Assembly: GCF_030680935.1 (NCBI RefSeq)
Contig: NZ_JAUXUP010000063.1
Span: 1-63,179 of the forward strand
Direction: 5' to 3'
Source of the DNA: Polaromonas sp.
GTDB taxonomy: Bacteria; Pseudomonadota; Gammaproteobacteria; Burkholderiales; Burkholderiaceae_C
Length of the DNA: 63,179 bases
Shown here: in pieces, positions 28,785 to 37,063 of the stretch
How the letters are laid out: every line of letters starts with the position of its first letter
Numbering within the stretch: position 1 is the first letter of the stretch
Made by a program: the position numbers and the translations under genes
The notes under the pieces: generated by a model
Told to the model about the DNA's origin: nothing
Seen by the model: only the letters and a program-made list of their open reading frames with translations
Database searches by the model: none

Positions 28785-29513
28785 TTATTTCATCTGCACC
28801 GAACCAGACACATTAACCACCACCGAGGCCTTGCCGGCCTCTACCGGAACGGACGAATCCGACATCGCGGCTTTGGCTTCCATGGCCTGCATGCGCGGGC
28901 GCACCGGCCCCTGGTCGTTGGCATTGATGGACACCTCGCGCAGGGTGTAGCCGGCAAATCCGAAACTTTTGGCAATGTCAGCCGCCTTGGTCTTGAAACG
29001 CTCAATGGCCTGGGCCTGGGCATCCCCCTCAACCCTGGCGCGTTCCTCGCGGCTCAGTGCAAAGCCCACATTGCCCAGCGAGAGTGTCTGTATCTTGCCG
29101 GCCGCCGCGGTGATGCGCGGGAAATCACGGCCCTCCAGCACCAGCTCGGTACTGCCCTGCCAGCCGTTGATCTTGCCTTCCTTGCCATAACGCGGATACA
29201 GGCTGAAGTTGCCGGTACGCACATCCATCAGCCCCGGCTGGGCGGTTTTTTTGGCCTCGGCCAAGGCAGATTCGAGAGCGAGCTTGAGCTGGTTTTGTAC
29301 CACCGCGGAATCGGTGCCGTCACGCGTGGTGCTCAGCACCATGGACAACAGGTCTTGCTGGACTTCCACCGTGGCGCTGGCCGACAGTTGGGCAATGTTT
29401 TGCAGCTGCGGCGCCATCATGACCGGCTGCAAGGTCTGCGCCCGCGACGTGCTGGCGCCAGCCGCCCCCGTCAGCAAAACGCAGATCGCCAGGAATCGGG
29501 TGGTTTTTTTCAC
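28785..29513 (-). CDS. SIMPL domain periplasmic protein
   Basis: 242 residues from GTG 29513, which begins a clean signal peptide (VKKTTRFLAICVLLTGAAGASTSRAQ). The SIMPL (DUF541) domain is recognised by LSASATVEVQQDLLSMVLSTTRDGTD at its start and SINANDQGPVRPRMQAM near the end. Function unknown; secreted to the periplasm. The upstream open frame is not part of the gene. Confidence 0.85.
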   Translation of the reverse strand: MKKTTRFLAICVLLTGAAGASTSRAQTLQPVMMAPQLQNIAQLSASATVEVQQDLLSMVLSTTRDGTDSAVVQNQLKLALESALAEAKKTAQPGLMDVRTGNFSLYPRYGKEGKINGWQGSTELVLEGRDFPRITAAAGKIQTLSLGNVGFALSREERARVEGDAQAQAIERFKTKAADIAKSFGFAGYTLREVSINANDQGPVRPRMQAMEAKAAMSDSSVPVEAGKASVVVNVSGSVQMK

Positions 29514-29819
29514 GGAATAACTTTCAGAGGGGTTCAAACGGGATAAATGGCTGGGGAACATCGTGCACGCTGGCGTGCAAGGGGGAGAAAGAGTGGCCAC
29601 GAGGCAGATCAGCTTACTGGAATCCCCGCACACGCCTGTCAGCAATTGGCGCTATTTGCTGTCATCAGGCGTCGCATTTACTTTATTGGCATGCATTGCC
29701 CTGTTATCGGTTCAAAAATCGACTGCAAGTTCTGTAACAGTGTGTCAAAGTAGTCGGAAAAAGACGAATCGGCAGTTTTAGCCTTCAGAATTGGCTCTGT
29801 TACAAATTACGATCGCCCT
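29514..29819. other. Divergent intergenic region, SIMPL gene / ompR
   Basis: About 306 bp without a gene. It must hold the promoters of both flanking divergent genes. A small perfect hairpin, TGCACGC-TG-GCGTGCA, lies at 29564-29579. There is no obvious ribosome site before the ompR ATG (ATTACGATCGCCCT precedes it). No further structure seen. Confidence 0.6.
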
Positions 29820-30557
29820 ATGACACAAGCTAGCAACACATCCCGCGCCGACAAGATCCTGATTGTTGATGACGATGCCCGCATACGCGACCTGCTGCGC
29901 CGCTACCTGACCCAGGAGGGCTTTGAAGTCATCCTGGCCGAAGACAGCAAGGCGCTGAACCGCATCATGATGCGCGATGCGGTTGATCTGATCGTGCTGG
30001 ACCTGATGATGCCCGGTGAGGACGGTCTGTCGATTTGCCGCCGACTGCGCGCAGCCAACGACCGCACCCCCATCATCATGCTGACCGCCAAGGGCGAAGA
30101 CGTGGACCGCATTGTGGGCCTGGAAGTTGGCGCCGACGACTACCTGGCCAAGCCCTTCAATCCGCGCGAGTTGCTGGCCCGTATCCATGCGGTGCTCCGC
30201 CGCCGCCCCGCCGTGGAAGTGCCCGGTGCGCCTTCTGCCGAGCAGGAAGTGGTCAACTTTGGCCCGTTCAGCTTCGACATGGGCTTGCGCACCCTGCAAA
30301 AAAACGGCGACGAACTGCCGCTGACCACCGGCGAATTTGCCATGCTCAAAACCCTGGTGCGCCATCCGCGCCAGCCCTTGTCGCGCGAAAAACTGGCCCA
30401 GCTGGCGCGAGGCCGCGAGTTCGAGCCCTTTGACCGAAGCCTGGACGTGCAGGTTTCGCGCCTGCGCAAGCTGATTGAAGTGGACGCAGCGGCGCCGCGC
30501 TACATTCAGACCGTATGGGGCATTGGTTATGTGTTTGTGCCGGACGGGACAAGCTGA
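29820..30557 (+). CDS. ompR: Two-component response regulator OmpR
   Basis: 245 residues. Receiver domain: acidic pair in LIVDDDARIRD, phospho-acceptor Asp61 in IVLDLMMPGEDG, Thr/Ala in MLTAKGED, Lys111 in YLAKPFNPRELL. A C-terminal winged helix carries LTTGEFAMLKTLVRHP and the recognition-helix region FDRSLDVQVSRLRKLIE, ending WGIGYVFVPDG. It is followed 84 bp later by its sensor kinase gene. In this family it controls porins and osmotic response. Confidence 0.95.
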   Translation: MTQASNTSRADKILIVDDDARIRDLLRRYLTQEGFEVILAEDSKALNRIMMRDAVDLIVLDLMMPGEDGLSICRRLRAANDRTPIIMLTAKGEDVDRIVGLEVGADDYLAKPFNPRELLARIHAVLRRRPAVEVPGAPSAEQEVVNFGPFSFDMGLRTLQKNGDELPLTTGEFAMLKTLVRHPRQPLSREKLAQLARGREFEPFDRSLDVQVSRLRKLIEVDAAAPRYIQTVWGIGYVFVPDGTS

Positions 30558-30641
30558 GGCGCCTGCCTGAACATACACGCCTGACCCCGGGCGAAATCGA
30601 GTTCTACCACGGCTTAATTCAGATTTTCAGGACGTCCCCGC

Positions 30642-32039
30642 ATGCAAGCCACCCGCGCCGCCACTCTGGAAACTGCCCCTGCTCCACTGGAGACTGCGCC
30701 CGCCCCGCTTGAAATGCGGCCACGCGTCGGGCTGAGCCTGTTCTGGCGCACTTTTTTATTCCTGTCCGTCCTGCTGGTCGGCTGCATCATCGCCTGGCTG
30801 CAAACCTTCAGGGCGCTGGAGTTTGAGCCACGTGCGGTGCAAAGCGCCAAGCAACTCGCCTCGCTGGTCAACCTGAGCCGCGCGGCGCTCAAGTACTCCG
30901 ACTCGATCACCCGGGTCTGGCTCATCAAGACCCTGGCCGAAGAAGAAGGCGTGCGCATTTCCCCGCGCGAGCCGCGCGACAAGTACCAGCTGTTTGTCAA
31001 CGACCCCTTCGGTGAGCGCATCGGTGACGAACTCGCCTCGCGCATGGGCAAGGGCACGGTGGTGGCCAAATCCGTCAATGGGGTGGCGGGCGTGTGGGTC
31101 GGCTTCAACATTGACGGCGACTCCTACTGGCTGCTCACCGACCCGTCGCGCCTGGGGCCGCTACAGGGCGGCACCTGGCTGATCTGGCTGATCACCGCAG
31201 CGATTTTGTCGCTGGTTGGCGCAGCCCTGATTGCGCGGCTGATCAACCGGCCGCTCAAGCAGTTGTCGTTTGCGGCCAGCCGCATGCGCGACGGCGACTT
31301 TGACGCCAGCCTGCTCGACGAACAGGTGGCTACCAGCGAAATCCGCGAGGTCAACATCGGCTTTAACCGCATGGCCGAGCAACTCTCCAAAATCGAGGAA
31401 GACCGCGTCATCATGCTGGCCGGCATTTCACACGACCTGCGCACGCCCCTGGCGCGCCTGCGCCTGGAAACCGAAATGAGCGTGGCTGATGCCGAGGCGC
31501 GTGCCCACATGGCCGCCGACATCTCGCAGCTCGACGCCATCATCGACAAGTTTCTCGACTACGCCCGACCCGACCCGCCGCAACTGGCGTCTGTCTCGCT
31601 GAACGCCATCATTGATGCGGCGGTGTATTCGGTGGCCGAGTACACCGACATGCGCGTGAACGTCACCCTGCCCGGGCATATCACCGTGCTGGCCGACGAG
31701 GTGGAACTGTCCCGCGTGATTGCCAATCTGCTGGAAAACGCCAGGCGCTACGGCAAGACGCCGGAAACCGGCATTGCCATCGTTGACATTGCAGCCAAGG
31801 AACGCGACCAGTGGGTGCTGATCAAGGTGCGCGACCACGGCACCGGCGTCGCACCCCAGACGCTCAACAACCTCACCAAGCCGTTTTTTCGCGGCGATGC
31901 GGCCCGTACCGCTGCCACCGGGGCCGGCCTTGGCCTGGCCATTGTCGAAAGAACGCTGCACCGGATGGGGGGCGTGTTTGCGCTTGCAAACACCAGCTCA
32001 GGCGGGCTGGCGGCGCATATCAAGCTGAGGAGAGGGTGA
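30642..32039 (+). CDS. envZ: EnvZ-type sensor histidine kinase
   Basis: 465 residues. The N-terminal cytoplasmic extension contains a tandem TAPAPLE heptad. TM1 is about residues 33-56, a periplasmic domain follows, TM2 is about 179-200, then HAMP. The phospho-acceptor is His264 in AGISHDLRTPLARLRLE. The ATP-binding domain has the N box NLLENARRYG, DHGTGV and GAGLGLAIVERT. It forms the cognate pair with OmpR. Confidence 0.93.
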   Translation: MQATRAATLETAPAPLETAPAPLEMRPRVGLSLFWRTFLFLSVLLVGCIIAWLQTFRALEFEPRAVQSAKQLASLVNLSRAALKYSDSITRVWLIKTLAEEEGVRISPREPRDKYQLFVNDPFGERIGDELASRMGKGTVVAKSVNGVAGVWVGFNIDGDSYWLLTDPSRLGPLQGGTWLIWLITAAILSLVGAALIARLINRPLKQLSFAASRMRDGDFDASLLDEQVATSEIREVNIGFNRMAEQLSKIEEDRVIMLAGISHDLRTPLARLRLETEMSVADAEARAHMAADISQLDAIIDKFLDYARPDPPQLASVSLNAIIDAAVYSVAEYTDMRVNVTLPGHITVLADEVELSRVIANLLENARRYGKTPETGIAIVDIAAKERDQWVLIKVRDHGTGVAPQTLNNLTKPFFRGDAARTAATGAGLGLAIVERTLHRMGGVFALANTSSGGLAAHIKLRRG

Positions 32040-32042
32040 ATA

Positions 32043-32094
32043 GAGCCCCCACGTTCGCTCACTGCGTGTAGCTCTCTGCCTCACGAGGGGGCGC
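32043..32094. repeat. Hairpin repeat past envZ
   Basis: GCCCCC at 32045-32050 pairs with GGGGGC at 32087-32092, enclosing GCTCACTGCGTGTAGCTC-type sequence. This arrangement is a familiar dispersed hairpin in Comamonadaceae intergenic regions (from memory) and may help end envZ transcription. Confidence 0.45.
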
Positions 32095-32197
32095 TGCGCC
32101 TGCGGCCCCTGCTTGAAAATGTGCCTTCCCTCGTTTGAAGCCCGCGTTTACATCTTGAATAGCTCTCCAACCCTTACCCGACGGGCGCATTCAGCTC

Positions 32198-32698
32198 CTA
32201 AAACAATAGCGCCACGGCGCGCGCTTCCATGCTCAGGCCCTGGCCTACCGGGCCCAGTTTCTCGGCGGTTTTGGCTTTGACGTTGACGCGTGAGACGTCC
32301 AGCGCCAGCGCATCTGCCAGGCACTGCCGCATGGCTGGAATATGGCTGGCCAGCTTGGGCGCCTGGGCGATCACGGTGCTGTCGATGTTGCCGATGCGCA
32401 GCCCGCGCTCTGCCAGCAGGCGGGCTGTCTCGCGCAGCAGCACAACCGAGTCAGCCCCTTTGAAGCGCGCATCGGTGTCCGGGAAATGCCCGCCAATATC
32501 GCCCAGCCCGGCTGCACCCAGCAGCGCGTCAATGATGGCGTGAATCAACACATCGGCATCGGAATGACCGAGCAGGCCTGCTGTGTGGGGCACGGAGACA
32601 CCACCGATGATGAGCGGGCGCCCCGGCACCAGGGCGTGGCAGTCCCAGCCCTCCCCTATGCGCCATGAAGGTGTTGCGGAGGTTTCAGAGGGGTTCAT
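32198..32698 (-). CDS. ispF: 2-C-methyl-D-erythritol 2,4-cyclodiphosphate synthase
   Basis: Fifth step of the MEP isoprenoid pathway. 166 residues. The zinc ligands lie in [14 protein letters not shown] and [21 protein letters not shown]; the substrate loop [11 protein letters not shown] and the C-terminal [14 protein letters not shown] are typical. It overlaps the end of ispD by 14 bases. Confidence 0.96.
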   Translation of the reverse strand: MNPSETSATPSWRIGEGWDCHALVPGRPLIIGGVSVPHTAGLLGHSDADVLIHAIIDALLGAAGLGDIGGHFPDTDARFKGADSVVLLRETARLLAERGLRIGNIDSTVIAQAPKLASHIPAMRQCLADALALDVSRVNVKAKTAEKLGPVGQGLSMEARAVALLF

Positions 32699-33509
32699 TT
32701 GAAGGGGGTTTGTCAGGGTCAGCGGCCTTTGCCGGTTTTTTGGCAGCGGCTGCTTTGCGCGCTGGCGGTTTTTTGCGACTTTTGATCAGCGCTTCGGCCA
32801 GCAAAAAATCTTCGGGCCAGGTCACCTTGAAATTGTGGGCGCTGCCGCGCACCAGCCGGGGGCTCAGCCCGAAAGCCTCCATCGCGCTGGCCTCATCGGT
32901 GACGGTATCGCCCAGATTCAGCGCCATTTTCAGCGCCTGCATCAAAGCCCCCAGGCGAAACATCTGCGGGGTTTGCGCCAGCCACTTGTCGGATCGGTCC
33001 AGCGTGGCCAGCACGCGGCCGTCCTGAGCCTGTTTGAGCGTGTCGGGCAGCGGCTGGGCCAGCAGGCCACCCACCGGATCGCTCTGGCAGATATCAATCA
33101 GGCTGTTGATCAGGGCCGGGGTGATCAGGCAGCGTGCGGCATCGTGCACCAGAACCCAGTCATCGGGCTCGCCGCCACTGACGGCCAGTTGCTCCAGCCC
33201 ATTGAGCACACTGACCGCGCGGCTTGCGCCGCCACAGGGCACAACCTGGTAGCCCGCATCGGCCTGCGCGCTGAAAAAGTTGTCGCCCGGGGCCACCACC
33301 ACCAGGCATGAATTGATGCGCGCCACCTGGGCAAAAGCGTTGAGCGTGTGCTCAACCATGGGTAGCCCGGCAATCGGCTGGTACTGCTTGGGAGGCAACT
33401 GACCCGGCTCACCGACCGGCAGGTCGGCCACCGCCCTGCTGCCCTGGCCCGCGCAGGGAATCAGCGCAAAAAAACGGGGAACGAGGGATTTCTCAAACAC
33501 GGGCGTCAT
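32685..33509 (-). CDS. ispD: 2-C-methyl-D-erythritol 4-phosphate cytidylyltransferase
   Basis: Third step of the MEP pathway: CTP plus methylerythritol phosphate to CDP-ME. 274 residues. Motifs: [12 protein letters not shown] (CTP loop), [31 protein letters not shown] and the Lys-rich [14 protein letters not shown]. The C-terminus has a basic Ala/Lys-rich extension. The ATG at 33509 is preferred over the longer open frame. It is divergent from mfd. Confidence 0.94.
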   Translation of the reverse strand: MTPVFEKSLVPRFFALIPCAGQGSRAVADLPVGEPGQLPPKQYQPIAGLPMVEHTLNAFAQVARINSCLVVVAPGDNFFSAQADAGYQVVPCGGASRAVSVLNGLEQLAVSGGEPDDWVLVHDAARCLITPALINSLIDICQSDPVGGLLAQPLPDTLKQAQDGRVLATLDRSDKWLAQTPQMFRLGALMQALKMALNLGDTVTDEASAMEAFGLSPRLVRGSAHNFKVTWPEDFLLAEALIKSRKKPPARKAAAAKKPAKAADPDKPPSNEPL

Positions 33510-33625
33510 ACCTTCATCATAGATTCTAAAATCGGGTCTGCAAAAGCGGCGCACACCCCACTCCATCCGGTTTGGGGTGTTTGCCTTTGGTCAAGCCGAT
33601 TACCGCCACATTTTCTGATTGCTTC

Positions 33626-36600
33626 ATGGATTTACCCAAACTGCTGCCCGGCAAACGCTACACCCTGCCCCAACCCGCCGGTTCGGCCGATGCCTTGTTG
33701 CTGGCAAAGCTTGGCCTGAAGGAAAAATCGGCCGGGCGCCTGACGGCCATCGTCACCGCCGACGCGGCCAGCGCGCAACGGCTGCTGGACGAACTGGCCT
33801 TTTTTGCGCCCGCGCTGCGCTGCGCACTGTTTCCCGACTGGGAGACCCTGCCCTACGACACTTTTTCGCCGCATCAGGACCTGATCAGCGAACGGCTGGC
33901 CACGCTGTGGCGCATCAGTCAGCGCGACAAGGACAGTGGCGCTGATGTGGTGATCGTTCCCGCCACCACCGCACTGTACCGGCTGGCGCCGCCGGCCTTT
34001 CTGGCGGGCTACACCTTTCATTTCAAGGTCAAGCAAAAACTCGACGAAGCCAAACTCAAAAGCCAGCTGACCCTGGCCGGCTACAGCCACGTCACGCAGG
34101 TGGTGGGCCCCGGCGAATACGCAGTGCGCGGTGGCCTGATTGACCTGTTTCCCATGGGTTCTGCCGTGCCCTACCGCGTGGACCTGTTCGACGACGAGAT
34201 CGACTCGATACGCACCTTTGACCCGGACAGCCAGCGCAGCCTTTACCCCGTGCCTGAAGTGCGTCTGCTGCCAGGCCGCGAGTTTCCGATGGACGACGAT
34301 GCCCGCGCCCGCTTCAGGAGCCGCTGGCGCGAACTGCTGGAGGGCGACCCGACCAAAAGCCGCATCTACAAGGACATCGGCAACGGCGTGGCCACGGCCG
34401 GCATCGAGTATTACCTGCCGCTGTTTTTTGAAGACACGGCGACGGTGTTCGACTACCTCGGCGCCGAAGCCACCGTGGTGTTGCATGGCGATCTGGAGCC
34501 GGCCTTCCAGCGTTTCTGGCAGGACACCAAGGACCGCTACCGGCTGGTAAAAGACGCGCCAGATCGGCCGGCGCTGCCGCCCGAATCGCTGTTCCTGAGC
34601 ACTGAGCAGTTTTATGCGCGCGCCAACGATTACCCACAGCTGGCCATACGCCCCGCGATCGAAGATGTGGCGGATAACGCGCATTTTCAGAAGCTCGGCG
34701 AGATGTCGGTGGTGCGCGGCGCCGAAGATCCGCTGGCGCGGCTGAAAGCACATATCCGCAATACGCCGCAGCGCGTACTGCTGCTGGCTGAAAGCGACGG
34801 CCGGCGCGAAAGCCTGCTGGACTTCCTGCGGGCCAGCAGCCTGAGCCCGCCGGCCTTTGATTCGCTGGAAGATTTTCAGGCCAGCGATGAAAAGCTGGGC
34901 ATTGCCACGGCAGCGCTGAACACCGGCTTCAGCTGGCTGGAAGGTGATATTGATTTCGTCACCGAAACCGAATTGTTTGCCGCAGGCGTCGTCACGCGGC
35001 GGCGCAACAAAAAGCAGGAGCAGGTCAGCGATGTCGAAGCGCTGATCAAGGACCTGTCCGAACTCAATGTCGGTGACCCGGTGGTGCACAGCGCACACGG
35101 CATTGGCCGCTACAAGGGCCTGGTCAACATGGACCTGGGCCAGGGCATCACCGAGTTTTTGCACCTGCAATACGCCGACGACGCCACACTGTACGTGCCG
35201 GTCAGCCAGTTGCAGCAAATCAGCCGCTACACCGGCGTCAGCGCGGACGAGGCGCCGTTGCACCGGCTGGGAAGTGGTCAGTGGGAAAAAGCCAAACGCA
35301 AGGCAGCCGAACAGGTCCGCGACTCGGCGGCCGAACTGCTCAACATCTACGCCCGCCGCGCCGCGCGTGAAGGCCATGCTTTCCGCTATTCGCCCGACGA
35401 CTATGAAAGTTTTGCCAACGACTTCGGTTTCGAGGAAACCGCCGACCAGCGCGCCGCCATCCATGCCGTCATCCAGGACATGATCAGCCCGCGCCCTATG
35501 GACCGGCTGGTCTGCGGCGACGTGGGCTTCGGCAAAACCGAGGTTGCGCTGCGTGCCGCCTTCATCGCCATCACAGGCGGCAAACAGGTGGCGCTGCTGG
35601 CGCCCACCACGCTGCTGGCCGAACAGCACTACCAGACGCTGGTGGACCGTTTTGCCAAGTGGCCGGTCAAGGTGGCCGAGATGAGCCGCTTCCGCTCCAC
35701 CAAGGAAATCAACGCAGCGGCCAAGGGCCTGGCCGATGGCTCGGTCGACATCGTGGTCGGCACACACAAGCTGCTCAGCGAGAGCGTGAAGTTCAAGGAC
35801 CTCGGCCTCCTCATCATCGACGAGGAGCACCGCTTCGGCGTGCGCCACAAGGAGCAGATGAAGGCGCTGCGCGCCGAAGTCGATGTGCTCACGCTCACGG
35901 CCACGCCGATCCCGCGCACGCTGGGCATGGCGCTCGAAGGCCTGCGCGATCTGAGCGTGATCGCCACCGCGCCGCAGCGTCGCCTGGCCATCAAGACCTT
36001 CGTCAGCAACTACAGCCAGGGCGTGATCCGCGAAGCCGTGCTGCGCGAACTCAAACGTGGCGGGCAAGTGTACTTCCTGCACAACGAGGTGGACACCATC
36101 GCCAACATGGCGGAGAAGCTCACCGCGCTGCTGCCGGAAGCGCGCATCCGCGTGGCGCACGGCCAGATGAACGAACGCGATCTGGAAGCGGTGATGCGCG
36201 ACTTCACCCACCAGCGTTTCAACGTGCTGCTGTGCTCCACCATCATCGAGACCGGCATCGACGTGCCGACCGCCAACACCATCCTCATCAACCGCGCCGA
36301 CCGCTTCGGCCTCGCGCAGTTGCACCAGTTGCGCGGCCGTGTCGGGCGTTCGCACCACCAGGCCTATGCCTACCTGTTGGTGGACAGCATGGATGGGCTC
36401 GCCGCACAGGCGAAGAAACGCCTCGAAGCGATCCAGGCGATGGAACAACTTGGCAGCGGCTTCTACCTCGCGATGCACGACTTGGAGATACGCGGGGCGG
36501 GCGAAGTGCTGGGCGAATCGCAGAGCGGCGAGATGCAGGAGATCGGTTTCAGTCTGTACAACGACATGCTCTCCGCCGCCATCACCTCGCTACGGCAAGG

Positions 36601-37063
36601 CAAGGAGCCGGACATGGCGCATCCGCTGGGTGTGACCACCGAGATCAACCTGCATACGCCGGCGCTGCTGCCGGACGACTACTGCGGCGACATCCACCAG
36701 CGTCTGGTCATCTACAAGCGCCTCGCCAACTGTGCATCGCTGGAAGAACTGGAAGAAATGCAGCAGGAACTCATCGACCGCTTCGGTCTGCTGCCCGATC
36801 CGACGCAAGCGCTGTTCGACTGTCACCGCCTGCGCATCCTTGCCAAACCGATCGGCATCAGCAAACTGGATGCGTCCGGCGAAGCTATCGTGATTCAATT
36901 TGTGCCGAACCCGCCGATCGATCCAATGAAGATCATCACGCTCCTTCAGAGCAAGCGGCATATCAAAATGGCGGGACAGGACAAGTTGCGCATTGAGTTG
37001 AAATACGGAGATTTGAAGCAGCGCGTGTTGGCGGTCGTGCAGTTTTTCAAGGAGTTAATTTAA
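33626..37063 (+). CDS. mfd: Transcription-repair coupling factor Mfd (junction inside)
   Basis: Removes RNA polymerase stalled at lesions and recruits UvrA. 1145 residues, full length. Order: UvrB-like N-terminal modules, RNA-polymerase-interaction domain (VGDPVVHSAHGIGRYKGL), helicase motifs (Walker A CGDVGFGKTEVALRAAF, DEEH box LLIIDEEHRFGVRHKEQ, LTATPIPRTLGMAL), and the C-terminal TRCF domain. ATG 33626 begins MDLPKLLPGKRYTLPQP. Codon choice changes within the gene: Phe TTT/TTC mixed and Leu CTG before about 35.65 kb, TTC and CTC frequent after, then lower GC toward the end. The protein is intact but its DNA is likely of two origins. The 3' end overlaps the convergent cytochrome b gene by nine bases. 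Confidence 0.95.
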   Translation: MDLPKLLPGKRYTLPQPAGSADALLLAKLGLKEKSAGRLTAIVTADAASAQRLLDELAFFAPALRCALFPDWETLPYDTFSPHQDLISERLATLWRISQRDKDSGADVVIVPATTALYRLAPPAFLAGYTFHFKVKQKLDEAKLKSQLTLAGYSHVTQVVGPGEYAVRGGLIDLFPMGSAVPYRVDLFDDEIDSIRTFDPDSQRSLYPVPEVRLLPGREFPMDDDARARFRSRWRELLEGDPTKSRIYKDIGNGVATAGIEYYLPLFFEDTATVFDYLGAEATVVLHGDLEPAFQRFWQDTKDRYRLVKDAPDRPALPPESLFLSTEQFYARANDYPQLAIRPAIEDVADNAHFQKLGEMSVVRGAEDPLARLKAHIRNTPQRVLLLAESDGRRESLLDFLRASSLSPPAFDSLEDFQASDEKLGIATAALNTGFSWLEGDIDFVTETELFAAGVVTRRRNKKQEQVSDVEALIKDLSELNVGDPVVHSAHGIGRYKGLVNMDLGQGITEFLHLQYADDATLYVPVSQLQQISRYTGVSADEAPLHRLGSGQWEKAKRKAAEQVRDSAAELLNIYARRAAREGHAFRYSPDDYESFANDFGFEETADQRAAIHAVIQDMISPRPMDRLVCGDVGFGKTEVALRAAFIAITGGKQVALLAPTTLLAEQHYQTLVDRFAKWPVKVAEMSRFRSTKEINAAAKGLADGSVDIVVGTHKLLSESVKFKDLGLLIIDEEHRFGVRHKEQMKALRAEVDVLTLTATPIPRTLGMALEGLRDLSVIATAPQRRLAIKTFVSNYSQGVIREAVLRELKRGGQVYFLHNEVDTIANMAEKLTALLPEARIRVAHGQMNERDLEAVMRDFTHQRFNVLLCSTIIETGIDVPTANTILINRADRFGLAQLHQLRGRVGRSHHQAYAYLLVDSMDGLAAQAKKRLEAIQAMEQLGSGFYLAMHDLEIRGAGEVLGESQSGEMQEIGFSLYNDMLSAAITSLRQGKEPDMAHPLGVTTEINLHTPALLPDDYCGDIHQRLVIYKRLANCASLEELEEMQQELIDRFGLLPDPTQALFDCHRLRILAKPIGISKLDASGEAIVIQFVPNPPIDPMKIITLLQSKRHIKMAGQDKLRIELKYGDLKQRVLAVVQFFKELI

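Noticed and set aside
33632..36478. 948-codon open frame on the minus strand across mfd
   Set aside because: Antisense shadow of a high-GC gene: His/Gln/Arg-rich translation without domains, while the plus strand gives a textbook Mfd.
33626..37063. Frameshift at the mfd junction
   Set aside because: The frame is continuous, motifs are in the right order and total length matches the family.
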